NCBI RefSeq assembly: GCF_019393635.1
Contig: NC_057861.1
Span: forward strand, 61,258,532 to 61,322,531
DNA length: 64,000 nt
Direction: 5' to 3'
DNA from: Dromiciops gliroides
Lineage: Eukaryota > Chordata > Mammalia > Microbiotheria > Microbiotheriidae
How positions within the stretch are numbered: position 1 is the stretch's first letter; every line of letters begins with the position of its first letter. Of this stretch, positions 45,270 to 56,944 are shown one piece after another. The notes beneath the pieces were generated by a model, which was not told where the DNA came from, searched no databases, and worked only from the letters and a program-made list of their open reading frames with translations. Position numbers and translations under genes: made by a program.

Positions 45270-45510
45270 GAGACCTTAGTGGTTATGTATGTATTCAAAC
45301 TCCCTGACTTTGTACATCTTATACATGAAGAAATTGAGGCTCATAGAGGTTTGATGACTTCCCCCAAGTTCACAAAGGTAATAACTGTCATAGCTATCTT
45401 ATTCTCAGTACTCTCTAAAGCACTGAGTCTGAAGTCAGAAAACTTGGATTTAAATCCCACCCCAAAACACCAATTATTTGACCTTGGATAAATTACTTAA
45501 TATCCCTGAG
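45270..45510. repeat. Two degraded MIR/THER1-like fragments
   Basis: Minus-strand piece 45270-45400 ('gaagaaattgaggctcatag') and plus-strand piece 45415-45510 ('agtctgaagtcagaaaactt'). Confidence 0.5.
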
Positions 45511-45524
45511 CATGTTTCATGTTT

Positions 45525-45798
45525 AATAATAATGACCATAAATAACTAGTAATGAGATATCACTTTAATGTTTGCAAAGCACTGAATGTATCATGTCATT
45601 TAATCCTCACAATGACCTTAGGAAATAGGTGCTTTTACTATTCCCATTTTGCAGATGAGAAAACTGAGGCAGGAAGAGGTTAAGTAACATGCCCAGGGTC
45701 ACACAGCTGGTGTCTGAGGGCAAGATTTGAACTCAGGCCTTCTTCACTGTAAATCTTGCATTCTTACCCACTTACCCACTGCACCACCTTCCAGCTCT
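45525..45798 (-). repeat. MIR/MAR-type CORE-SINE
   Basis: Reverse copy: 'tttaatcctcacaatgacct', 'aaactgaggcaggaagaggt', 'cagggtcacacagctggtgt'. Confidence 0.8.
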
Positions 45799-45799
45799 G

Positions 45800-46615
45800 A
45801 ATGTATGAACCTGTGATTTTAATACTATCTAATACTGTTCATTTCCCATAACCCCATTCTATGCCTAGAACTAAGATGGATAAGCTGAGGTAAACACACT
45901 GAAAGTCTAGCCACAATCTGTTGGCCCATAGTGTTCAGTTCATCAGGGTCTTCTCTTGAACCTCTCCAACTAATACTCTTGTTTTCTTCCATTAGAATTC
46001 CCAGTCTAGTATATCACACTGGGGCCTCCACACCCAAAAGAGACACTTGTAGAAAATGACAGCCACAAGTGCTGGTGGACACAGCAATCCTCTCCCTCCT
46101 TAAGGGTTTTGCCCTCCCTTCCCTAGAGCGCCTGGACATCCCCACCACACGATTCCTGCCCTTCCTCTCATTCTGAGGCATCCTCATTCCTGCTGTTTAC
46201 CACAATGCCTAAGAAATCTATCTCCTAGCTTCTAGATTCCTATCTACTCACTCTTGCTTGACTCATAGGAAATGCTCTGCTTCCCAATCAGCCGCTCTTA
46301 GGGGAGAGAATCCTTCCTTCCACTTCCCGCACTCATCTCCCCAGATTGTGAAAGTCTGTACCTGTGGGCAGCTTGCCTGTATGGGTTCTCACAGTTGTCT
46401 CGTATAATCAGGGATTCTCAGGGGACACCCATGGTTGGTGTGGAAGGGCCCCAGAACTCTGCCTCTGGGGATAGAGCCAATGACCCCTCTGTCATAATTG
46501 GGCTCCACGGTGGGGCAGCTGAGATTTGATTGCCCTGACATCTGACCTGGGCACTGGGCTAGCCTTGGATGAAATGGACTATGGTCCATTGGGCTGTGAT
46601 CTCCGTTGTTATGAT
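45800..46615. other. No recognisable feature
   Basis: About 800 bp of GC-richer sequence 3.5-4.3 kb upstream of the receptor pseudogene. A non-coding 5' exon could lie here, but nothing in the sequence marks one. Confidence 0.35.
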
Positions 46616-46619
46616 GACA

Positions 46620-46940
46620 AGGACAACCTAAATTTCTTTAGTGATTTACAGTCGTAGAATATTTCCACAAACATTATCTCATCAGGTACTGACATAAAAG
46701 AAAAACTTTAAAACAGAAAAGGACCTGTGACTATCAGTATTATGTGGCACATCTGATCATCTGTGAAGCCCCTGGAAAGCCTACACAGACCTCAGTTATC
46801 AGGCAGGTATACACCCACTTTCAGTCGAAGATCCAGTGAGAACAAGTAGTTCATCTGAGGTCCCAGAGCTACTCAGTGGCAGGCCGAGACCTGAATCTCA
46901 GCCTCATGAATAAGAGTCTAGGGCTCTTTCTACTGTTATT
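46620..46940 (-). repeat. Degraded MIR-like SINE
   Basis: 'cacaaacattatctcatcag' at the left and 'gaggtcccagagctactcag' at the right, with unclear sequence between. Confidence 0.4.
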
Positions 46941-47117
46941 CACCAGCCCCCAGGGCTGTCATCTAGGCTCAGGGTTAAGCTACATGCTGGGGTGGCCTGC
47001 ATCATGATCTAGGTTGTGCTAAGCTTGGCACCACATTCCCAGGTTTCTGAGGAAGAACAGATTGGTATGCTTCCTTTGTATTCCCTCCTCTCATTTTCTG
47101 TCCCCTCCACCCAAACA

Positions 47118-47690
47118 CTTACTGGGCATCAAAACAGGGCCAGGTTTGATTGACTCAGCTTCTGGCCTGGCTTGTTAGCAAGAAGGACAAGGAAAACAGC
47201 AACCCTAACCCCAGGGGAGCATAAGACAGGGGCCTCAGGCATGGTGACTGGTATCTCTGGGAGGCATAAGTGGGCTCTCTCTTCACCTGAGACAGATGAT
47301 CTGTGAGCCTGAGCCGTGGGGGGCAACAGAAGGACTATTTACAGTTCCTGGGGCCTAAGAGGCTGAATACCCTTAGCTCCTCATTAGGACAAAAAAAAAA
47401 AGCCTTCTAAAATTGTCTTTCCTTTCCCCCAGTAACTCAATTCCCTGTGGGGCAGAAAACCCTGGCAGAAAACTTCCTAATGATGAGACCTGTCCAACAA
47501 TGAAAGACTGTCTCATAGGGGACTAAGTTACCCATCCAGCAGAGGCTGGATGACTACTTCTCTGGCTTGGTGTAGATTGTATTTATAATCTCTAGAGGGA
47601 TTGTTCTAGATCACCTCCAAAGTGTCCCTTAGCTAACATTCTCTAAATCTCTGAGTCCTCTATCTTGGAAAGCACTAAATTTCCCCATCA
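47118..47690 (+). repeat. CR1/L3-like LINE 3' region
   Basis: Partner of 9010-9545: 'cctcaggcatggtgactggt', 'gaaaacttcctaatgatgag', 'gaggctggatgactacttct', 'gttctagatcacctccaaag'. Confidence 0.6.
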
Positions 47691-47864
47691 CAGGGAGAAT
47701 ATGAATGACTATTTTTCTTTTATATTGAAGAGAGGATTCTTCCCTAAGGAGAAAGATTCAACTGGATGATCTCCTAAATCCATTCCAACTCAAACAATCT
47801 ATGAACAATCTATGGTCTGCCTCACAACATATTGAGTTCCACATCACTCAAGTTTTTAAGCTAG

Positions 47865-48115
47865 GACTGGGTAAGCAAATTCTATAGTGGAAAGGGTAAT
47901 GGATTTTGAGTCAAAAGAATCAAAACCCACTTTTGCTACTTAATTTCTCTAGTGCTTAGTTTCTTCACGTGTTAAATCAGAACATTGGTCCACTGTTCTA
48001 TGGTCTAACATCTCATATTTTAAAGACCCTTTATAGTATTAACATTCTATACTCTAAAGCACATTCCAACTCTAAAATCTAATGTTCTATGTAGTAAGGT
48101 AACTCTCAGCTCTAA
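47865..48115 (+). repeat. THER1-like SINE with long tail
   Basis: CORE remnant followed by repeated 'aacattctata'-like units to about 48115. Confidence 0.55.
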
Positions 48116-48374
48116 TATTGTATTTATATATTATATTCTAAAATATTCCAGCTTGAACATTGTGTGCCTTAAGGTTCATTCCGTTGCCCCCCCCCAGTTT
48201 AAGATCAGGAAGTCTAAAGTGGAGAGGGAGAAATTTAAGAATTATACCCTCCCTTCTATCCCCATACTCCCTCTTTTTCCCCAGGCTCAATTAATACGCC
48301 TCTTTTGGGGAAGATCTGGAAAGGATTTCATTAACTAAAAAAATTGTAAAATATGGAAGTGGCCTCAGTTTCCT

Positions 48375-48570
48375 TCCTTCAGAGGCAGCTTGGTACAGTG
48401 GAAACAGTTCTGGATTTGGACTCAAAGGATCTAGGTTTAATTCGTAGCTCTGCAATATGTTTTGCTTTGAGCAAAACGTGCTACTTAAGCTTTTTGGGTC
48501 TCAGTTTTCTCATCTGTAAAGTGAGGGGTTTGGACTAGAAGTTACTTCTAAGGTCCACAAACATCCCAGC
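48375..48570 (+). repeat. THER1-like SINE
   Basis: 'cttggtacagtggaaacagt', 'ttttctcatctgtaaagtga', 'ggtttggactagaagttact'. Confidence 0.65.
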
Positions 48571-48717
48571 CCAGATCTCAGAGCCAACACCCCCAACAGC
48601 AGAGGAATTCACACTCAGTCTACTCCTCCAAGTCTCTAGCAGACAATGATATGTAGTGTAAGGAAAGGTCCTGTCTTCCCCAAAGTTCTCAGCTTGATTC
48701 TTCATTGCCCAACATAA

Positions 48718-49480
48718 AGGTCAGAAGGAGGGAGCTGCTGTGCTGAGACAGGAGTGGAGCCCAACCCCACAGTCACCCTGACACAGATCCAGTCCCAGGA
48801 AGACCTCACCAGAGAAAGAGACCCCCCCCCCCAGAGCCTCTGAATCAGCTGCAGTTCCAGTGTCATCGGGAACTAAGCTCACAGTCTGGTGAGAGGGCTA
48901 GGCCCTTGGCAGAATGGAGATTACAGGGGTCTATGCTGGTGCTGAGGCAGAACTTGGGTTTTTCACCCTTGATGGGAACCAGGAGGTAGGCTTGAGTAGC
49001 AGTGGCCCGGGTGGGGGAGGGGCACAGGCTCCTCAGAGCTGATAACCACAATACACAAAGCTGGTTGATTAGCAAGTTGGTCTGGGGTCATCTACAGACC
49101 AGTGAACAGGCCAGTGAGTGAAGAACCTCATCCTCCTTAAATCATACCACCTGGGACTTCTGAATCTTGGGATACTGCAGCCTAGAAACAATACCCCACT
49201 TTAAGGAGCTAAAAGTCAGGTAAAGAAAGGCAAGATGAGCAGACAGAGAAAGGTGAGAACCATAGAAAGTTTCTTTAGTGACAAGGAATATGGAGGTGCA
49301 CCCTCAGAGGAAGATGTCAACATCAGGACCCCTATATCTAAAGCTTCCAAGAAAAATATGAATTGGTCTCAGGCCATAGAGGTGCTCAAAAAGGACTTTG
49401 AAGATAAAGTTAGAGAGGTAGAGGAAAAAATGGAAAGAGAAATGAGGGGGATACAGGAAAGACATGAGAAAAAGCTGCCC
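48718..49480 (+). repeat. L1 5' UTR and ORF1 start
   Basis: Matches the reverse of 18001-18350 and then 16140-16621. ORF1 starts at 49235 (MSRQRKVRTIESFFSDKEYG) and enters a charged coiled coil (FEDKVREVEEKMEREM). Homology stops near 49480. No ORF2 follows, so this is an L1 5' fragment without its 3' end, an unusual shape for an insertion. Confidence 0.8.
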
Positions 49481-49689
49481 AAAAGCATTGCAGTCTCATT
49501 GGAGGAACTTCATGCATGAGCTGGACTGGTCCCACTCTAAATCAATCACCATCTCTCCTTCCTCTCTGTCCCTGAAAACAAAACAAAACAAACACCATAG
49601 TATCTGCCTCCTTGGCAGTCGTATCTGCTAGCTCTGCCCCGATTCACTCTCTGGGAATATGGGAGTATAGATTGAGTACTAGAATAGTA

Positions 49690-49835
49690 ATGATTCTAGA
49701 GGTCATCTAACCCAGCCCTCCCATTTTACAGATGTGGAAACTTTACCTAAAGCGGTAAAGTAATTTGCCCAGGGTCATATTTGAATCTGGTTCTGCTCTA
49801 TTCCCGTTGCTTTCCACTGTACCACATTGCCTCTT
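49690..49835 (-). repeat. MIR-like SINE fragment
   Basis: 'aggtcatctaacccagccct', 'aagtaatttgcccagggtca', 'tttccactgtaccacattgc'. Confidence 0.55.
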
Positions 49836-50078
49836 CAGTTCTTTTCACAGAGAATTGGATTCATGAGCACAACCACATTCAAAGGATTCATGAATCAAAG
49901 TCAACCCAAGGAAGGGAGCTTGACACCCTCTTCTCCTTCTTCAGCCACACAGTGACAACAGGAAGAGCCAGACTAAAGTCCAATAGGGAATTAGCAACAG
50001 AGCTGAGAGTAAAATGTCTATGTCTTGGCTCTCAGCCTTAGCCCTCTCCATTATACTCACTCTTACCTGGGTCTTCTT

Positions 50079-50230
50079 TTTTTTTTTTTTTTTTTTGCAG
50101 GGCAATGGGGGTTAAGTGACTTGCCCAGGGTCACACAGGTAGTGTCAAGTGTCTGAGGCCGGATTTGAACTCAGGTACTCCTGAATCCAGGGCCGGTGCT
50201 TTATCAACTGTGCCACCTAGCTGCCCCTTC
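50079..50230 (-). repeat. WSINE1-type SINE
   Basis: Perfect 13-bp TSD cctgggtcttctt at 50066-50078 and 50231-50243. Long T-run (A tail) of about 20. Confidence 0.96.
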
Positions 50231-50243
50231 CCTGGGTCTTCTT

Positions 50244-50575
50244 GAATCTTCTTCTAATAATATTGTAGAGGAAACATGAGTAAGAAGAGATAAGCAGATA
50301 GGTTCCCCTAAAGAAGATGAAGAACTTTGTGGGGACATAGGATGAGTTCATTCTTTTCTTTCTGGACCTTGATACCTTCCAGCAAAATATCCCCTATTTA
50401 AGTATTACTGAAATAGAAATGTTGTAAGGATCAAATGGGAAACTAGAAGGGGATGCTGCCAGTTCTTGGAAGGAGCTATTGCTCCTTCTTTCCCCAACTT
50501 CAGAGACAGGATCTTGCCTTTCTCTTACCTCCTCACTGATAGAAATCTGCTAGAGCCCCTTTTCAAACTTGGTGA
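50244..50575. other. No recognisable feature
   Basis: Unassigned sequence. Confidence 0.35.
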
Positions 50576-50608
50576 GTCTCTCTCTCAATCTCTCCGTCTG
50601 TGTCTCTG

Positions 50609-50682
<74 letters not shown>

Positions 50683-50890
50683 ATACACAAACATAAAGAC
50701 ATACATATACACATATATACATGCATTCATTCATTCAGAAACACTCAAAAAAACACACAAATGCACACATACAGACACTCAGACATATATACAAACACAC
50801 AAATCTACATGGAAACAGTCATAGTGTATGAATGAATTTCTCTCACTCACAAACACACACAAACATACACATACATACACAGGAGAATTT
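50576..50890. repeat. Compound TCTG/TC/AC microsatellite
   Basis: TCTGTC units pass to (TC)n and then (AC)n by 50690. AC-rich degenerate sequence continues to about 50890. Source of several false threonine/histidine and serine/leucine frames. Confidence 0.93.
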
Positions 50891-52045
50891 GACACAGTTC
50901 TTCCCTGCCTCCCCTCAGGGCAACAAGGAAAGACTGGGGCACATCTCCGGATGGGGCCATTCATTATCCTTCCTGAGATCCCCCAGCACCTCTTCCTCAT
51001 ACACTTAACCCACATCCACATTTCAGGATGCAGCTCCAACCCCAACATTTTTGACATTGGGAAAACAGAGGCAATAGGTAACTCTTATGTTATTCCAGGG
51101 GAACCCTTCCATTTTATGTGAAGCTCTTAGAATACCTATCCCAAATACAAAGTATTCTCTGGGTACACCTCTACCCAAAAACCATAGTTTGTGAGCTCAA
51201 TATGTTTACTTTTTCTTCTGTCAGCTTGAACAAAGGCATTTAAAGAAATAACATAATAAGCAAAGTAGTCATAGAACAATCTCATTCAGCAACACAAAGA
51301 TGAGTTAGGATGATTCATTGTCAAGTGTAGCATTGGAAGGTGTAAACAGGTACAGTCATGATTAAAAACCCATTTAGACTTTTTTGACCCCATTGTCCTA
51401 TGGAGCAGCATGCTGTGGGTGGTGGTCCAAACCAACAATGGCCCTCTGGTTGAACGCCCAGAGCCAATTGAGGCTCAGGTTTACATATGGTCTTCAGACA
51501 AAGGGCCCGTTGTGGCAGCTGACATGTCACCAATGGGGAAATGGGATCAGGAAACATGAACCAATAGAAAAAGGAGGGTTTCTAGAAATTAAGCAGATTG
51601 GCATATTCAGGATAAGATAGATAGAATTATAACTCTACTTAACAGCAGTCTTCCTAGAGAGTTTCAGCAGCCACCTTTAACTAGAACTTTAGCAATTTAA
51701 ACATTAAGCATACCAAAGCTGTGTAACAGGAGGTAGTTCTAAGAGAGTAGAGCCATAGACTCGTCTGATTATTCAGTGGCATATCAGAGCAGCTCATATC
51801 ACCAATGCTGCAAGATCATCGATTTCAATGTACGACTCTCAAAGGGCCTGCTACCTTCTAAGTGTGGAGTTGTCTCTGAGAGCAGTTTCACTACTCCCCA
51901 TTAATCTCATAGTAACTGCTGGTCATCTAGTCACTAAGAAGCACAACTACAGTGATTTTACATATTCTCCTGGTGTCTGTATACTGCTTTCTTCTACCAG
52001 GTTGTGGCCTTTATCTCTTCAGGGACACCCAACAACCATTTCATA
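50891..52045. other. No recognisable feature
   Basis: About 1.15 kb unassigned. Frames of 78 codons on both strands (51321-51620) overlap one another and show no motif. Confidence 0.35.
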
Positions 52046-52048
52046 GGG

Positions 52049-52255
52049 CAAAGGGGTCAGATACTCAGCCCACAGGCTACATTGCAGCCCAAATCAGATT
52101 AAAACGTACTTGGGAAATACTTAACAAATAAAAGTACAATATAATATAGATAACAGTAATATTTAGTTTTCTAACTCAATATGCAGCCCTTATACACAAA
52201 TCCTCATATATAGTTTAGTGCCCCCTTTCTATTTGAATTTGATACTACCAATCTA
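52049..52255 (-). mobile_element. Probable hAT-type MITE
   Basis: In minus sense 'atcaaattcaaatagaaagg', 'tatacttt'-like AT-rich middle, then 'tttgggctgcaatgtagcct' and 'gggctgagtatctgacccct', the order of a common old hAT MITE. Terminal repeats are weak and no 8-bp TSD is found. Confidence 0.45.
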
Positions 52256-52259
52256 AGGT

Positions 52260-52925
52260 ATAATGGCTAGAAAACCACTTAATTGTGACTCTCCTAGCAG
52301 TCATGAGTAGAATTGAATGGGGGAACCATATTTTATTGTTTGGATTTTCTTTCTTACTCTGTAGGGGAGGGCAATGAAGCAAATGAGGCTAAATAATTGA
52401 ACTCTGTCTTTCCCAAGGTATCTTGGTCCAGAACATAAACACAGATAGGCTGTCTATATTTTTCCTCTCCAATAAAGGCAGTTATATTGACAGCTTTATA
52501 GCTACAGTCACCCTATCCTGCTAAGGAAAGCAGATACAATTCCCCTAAGCTAATATTACACCTTTTTGTGACTCCTATGTCTGAGTCAGAGTTCATAGTC
52601 CTCTGTTCCAGACATCTATCTGACTAAGGATCAGAAATTTTCAAGCTTTAATCTGGTTTAGCATAGAAATGGATTTTATTCAGAACAAATATTAGCTAAT
52701 GGGAGAAGGTGATTGTTCTCCATTTATCTACCCTGGATCCCCACTTTTATTAAATCTGTTAGCAAAAGTTATATATTTTAAACATCAGAAAAAAAACTAT
52801 AAATTTAGGACACAGGAAATTGTCCTTCTCAGCCAAGAAAGGTAGAAGAAAAGTGCATCTGTTCCATTTGGTTCCAAAGGTTGTCATGCTGGGGAGGGAG
52901 TGGGGATAAGCTCCCACTTTCTATA
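52260..52925. other. No recognisable feature
   Basis: AT-rich, unassigned. Confidence 0.35.
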
Positions 52926-52929
52926 AAAT

Positions 52930-53494
52930 GCTCCAATGGCGTGCATCTCAAACAGCCTCTGACAACCGAAGCCCAACTCCTGGCCTTCTCGTGGCAGAAC
53001 TGTCTCCACTAACAGGAGAAGGGGCGAAGGTGAGTCACTGGCACCTTAAAACCAGTTGTTTTGGGCAGGTGGGGCTCTCAGCCTTGGTAGGCAACTCACC
53101 TAGGGAAGGAAAACCCTGATTTTAAACCTCCACTGCCTTGCAGCTATACCCATATATGGGAAAAGCTTCAGGAGTTAACCCTGAGGAAAAATCAGGAGTT
53201 GAAGTCCCTTGGGCAGTTGGATGTTGGACATCACATCCCTCTGGCAACTCCTGCAGCAACACTGGCGCCAAACTGTACTGGCTCTACCTTTCCTTTGGAT
53301 CCACCAATGTTGCAGAGAGGGAAAACCCGCTGCATGGGCAACAGCTTGTTTTCCATATTGATCTGCCCAGGCCAGCATCCTGGAGAAGACACTCCAGCTA
53401 CTCCTCATGGGGTAGATACAACACACAGCCACACTGTGGTCTGTGGCTCTTCAAGGCGCTGATCCATGGTTGTCAGCGACTGGTGGAGGCCTAT

Positions 53495-53536
<42 letters not shown>
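52930..53536 (+). repeat. LINE-like 3' region ending in (TAC)n
   Basis: About 560 bp of GC-richer sequence ('gtgagtcactggcaccttaa', 'cctgaggaaaaatcaggagt', 'ggcgctgatccatggttgtc') runs straight into a (TAC)n tract at 53491-53536. A trinucleotide 3' tail suits an RTE-type or other non-LTR element. Only one copy is in the window, so the class is inferred. Confidence 0.45.
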
Positions 53537-54418
53537 CTCTAACTATACTTAATTGAGTGATCCAGAGCAAGCCTAACTAGGCCTGTCCTGTCATGCCTGG
53601 ATGAGTCAACTTGAATGAAACTAAGAAAGCCTGCTTGATCAGGACTATGTGTTCATGACTAAATGAGAAAGAACAAGTATGCCCAGGTGAGCTTCAGAAA
53701 GGCTAAGTGAGTCTGCCCAAGCAAGCCTGCCTAAGCATGTAAGAGTATCTATGTCCAGGCATATCTACCTACAGGGACACATAAAGAATGCTTTAGGCTC
53801 CAAAATGGTTGGCAGAGACTGTATCTTGAGCTGTTGAGTATGGGCCTACTTAGTGGGCTTCCATGTAGGAGTAAGAAGTCATGGAACTCAACTCTGCCCA
53901 AAAGGATTCATTAATTGAATATACCAAAACCCTTCTGTATCCCACCAAAATAAGAGCAAAAGGAGGAGGAAAAAAATAAACAGTAAAAGGAAAACAATTG
54001 AAAACATTACCAAGAAAAGTAGAAAAATTATAATTATAGTTGCTACATCCAAAGCAACACACTTAGCACCTGCTTTCTGGCCTTCCACCACCAATTTGAC
54101 AACAAGTAATATGATCTCAAATTCATTATAGAAGCTGACCAAGATCTCAAACTTAGCAGTCACATATCACTGTAGCTACAACATATCACATTTGAAAGCC
54201 CTGATGTTTTTCCCATTCCTCTACACAAAAAATAGTAAAATTTAAGTTACAAATGAATAATTTCTGCAACATAAAAGACCCAAAAGATAAATTTCCATCA
54301 TTCCATCAATGGATAGGATGGAAGAAATGCCAAAGAAAAGTTAAATTGGATAATAAATTTATCAAATAAATGTAAAATGTGTTCTAAAGTAGTTTTAGAA
54401 AATGCTCAGTAAGAGATA

Positions 54419-55453
54419 TGCAAACATTGGAACAATAATGTGTTATTGGTGGAGGTGTGAACTGATCCAACCATTCTGGAGAGCAATTTGGAACTATGCC
54501 CAAAAGGCTATAAAACTGTGCATACCCTTTGACCCAGCAATACCACTATCAGGTCTATGTCCCAAGGAGATCACAAAAAAAAAGAGAAGAGGAAGGGGCA
54601 GCTAGGTGGCGCAGTAGATAAAGCACCGGCCATGGATTCAGGAGGACCTGAGTTCAAATCTGGCCTCAGACACTTGACACTTACTAGCTGTGTGACTCAG
54701 GGCAAGTCACTTAACCCCTATTGCCCTGCAAAAAAAAAAAAAAAAAAAGGAAAAGGACCCACATGTACAAAAATATTTATAGCTGCTTTTTTGTGGTGGC
54801 AAATAATTGGAAATTGAGGTTATGCCCACCAATTGGGGAATGGCTGAACAAGTTGTGGTATATGAATGTAATAGAATACTATTGTTCTGTAAGAAATGAT
54901 GAGCAGGCAGATTTCAGAAAAAACTGGAAAGACTTAAGTGGACTCATGCTGAATGAAGTGAGCAGAACCAAGAGAACATTGTACATAGTAACAGAAACAT
55001 TGTGTGATAATCAACCACGATAGACTTACCTCTTCTCAGAAATACAATGATCTAAGCAATTCCAAAAGACTCATAATGGAAAATGCTCTCCACATCCAGA
55101 AAAAGGACTATGGAGTCTGAATGAAGATTGAAGCATACTATTTTCACTTTTGTTATGGTGGGAGGTGGGGGTATTTCTTCTTTCTTGTGGCTTTACCCTT
55201 TTATTCTGGGTCTTCTCTCACAACATGACTAATGTGGAAATATGTTTAACATGATTGTAATGTATACCCTATATCAGATTGCTTGCTGGCTTTAGGAGGG
55301 GCAAGGGAAGGGAGAGAAGGAAAAAAATGGAACTCAAAATTTCACAAAAATGAATGTAAAAAAACCTATCTTTACATGTAAATGGGGAAAAAATAAAATA
55401 AAACACTATTTTTAAATAAAAAAAGAAATAAGAAAAAAGAAATAAGAAAAAAG
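54419..55453 (+). repeat. 5'-truncated L1, ORF2 C-terminus and 3' UTR
   Basis: Encodes the end of ORF2 (ELIQPFWRAIWNYAQKAIKL, then WYMNVIEYYCSVRNDEQADF after the SINE), a 3' UTR and an A-rich end. TSD of 20 bp with two differences at 54399-54418 and 55454-55473. A SINE is nested in it. Confidence 0.9.
54595..54748 (+). repeat. WSINE1-type SINE in L1
   Basis: Near-consensus head and an A18 tail. It splits the ORF2 C-terminal frame. Confidence 0.94.
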
Positions 55454-56114
55454 AAAATTCTCAGTAAAAGATAAAGGGGTGATTAGAAAAACTGCAAAAT
55501 TATATCCCAGGAAAAAGTACATGTATGAAACCAAAATAAACTAGAATAAATAAAGTCAAGCAAATAGCAACCACTAACAAAAATAAAACTGAAGAACAAC
55601 CCCAGGAAATAACAGAACTGACAAACCACCTGATAGATATGCAGGACAAAGAAGATTTAGAAGACAACGCAAGAAGCACAAACATTATATTAACTGAGGT
55701 TCCAAAAATACAACAATTCTAAAAATCTAAATAATTTATTCGGATTTAATTGGGGAAATTTTTCCAGAATGTATGATATCAGGAAACATTCTGTAAAACA
55801 ACAGAATAAAGAGGACACCAAAAAGAAGAAACCCTAACTATCATTCGCCAAATCATAAAATTATAAAACCAAAGAATTATGAAGACAAAGAAAAAATATC
55901 CAGGCATTAATAACATTTAAAGAAATACAAAATATAACAACATCAAAATTTTCAAAAAAAACAAATAGTGGGCATGGGTATCTGACTAGGTCATTGGATA
56001 TTGCAGAAGAGCCCTTTGGACAAATGCTTAAGTCACACTATGTTTCAGGATTTATGTGACCACCATTTACCACAGCTACACTCAGTGATCACATAGGAGA
56101 CACTTGGTAGCTGT

Positions 56115-56340
56115 GATAAATGACAAGATCTGGTGATTAATTGGATATATGGAGTGAGGGAGATTGAGGAGCTAAAAATGGCACCAAGGTTAGAAGCCTT
56201 AATGCCTGAAAGAGAAAGGGAAGTTCAGAAAAGAGTGGGTTTGGGGAGAGAAAGAATGTTTTGATTTAGATAAATTGAGTTTGAAATGCCTGTGTCTCAA
56301 TTTGAATATTCAATCTGAGACAGTTGATAACGTGGGAGAG
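56115..56340 (-). repeat. L2 LINE fragment (reverse-transcriptase side)
   Basis: 'gaaaagagtgggtttgggga', 'tgagtttgaaatgcctgtgt' are the reverse of the L2 region also seen at 39480-39600. Confidence 0.55.
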
Positions 56341-56341
56341 A

Positions 56342-56580
56342 GGGGAAGCTAGGTATCACAGCGTATAGAGTTCCAGGCTCATCTTTCTGAGTTCAAATCT
56401 GGCCTCAGACACTTACTAGCTGTGTGACCCTGGGCAAGTCACTTAACCCTGTTTGCTTCAGTTTCTTCATCTATAAAATTAGCTGGAGAAGGAAATGGCA
56501 TACCACTCCGATATCTCTGCCAAGAACCAAATGGGGTCACAAAGATTCAGACATGAATAAGAATAACTGAACAACAACAT
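56342..56580 (+). repeat. Long CORE-SINE with RTE-like tail
   Basis: Clear head, CORE 'gtgaccctgggcaagtcact', and tail 'aaatggcataccactccgat' ending in AAC units at 56568-56580. Confidence 0.83.
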
Positions 56581-56597
56581 CAAGAGAGAAACCAGGG

Positions 56598-56599
<2 letters not shown>

Positions 56600-56677
<78 letters not shown>

Positions 56678-56694
56678 GTATATGTATATATATG

Positions 56695-56740
<46 letters not shown>
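56600..56740. repeat. (TA)n then (GA)n microsatellite
   Basis: About 105 bp TA-rich with TGTA variants, then 35 bp pure GA. Long enough to be unstable. Confidence 0.97.
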
Positions 56741-56746
<6 letters not shown>

Positions 56747-56944
56747 AATCATTTACATTGAGATGACCACTAAATCCATGTAAGTTGATAAATTCTTGGG
56801 ATTCTGACCCAGGTATTACTGCTGTCTTCTCTGCTTCTGGACCTATGACTTAGGGACCAGTGTTATATGCACTGGGGAGCATCCCCAGTAAGGGAATCTC
56901 ATGATTAGTTTTCTCTCCTTTCTTTCTAAAATGAAACTAATATC

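Larger units (their letters stand above)
53540..55960 (+). repeat. A-rich unassigned sequence, possibly an old L1/HAL1, interrupted by L1
   Basis: The parts 53880-54398 and 55474-55960 were joined before the L1 at 54419 inserted. They are A-rich on the plus strand, as L1 ORF1 regions are, but I cannot match a specific protein motif. 53540-53880 is unassigned. Confidence 0.35.

Noticed and set aside
53138-53542. A 134-codon plus-strand frame ending in poly-tyrosine
   Set aside because: It runs into the TAC repeat, and overlapping frames of 85-87 codons are equally open. More consistent with a LINE-like 3' region.
56537-56752. A minus-strand frame of alternating Tyr-Ile and Ser-Leu
   Set aside because: Pure translation of the TA and GA microsatellites.
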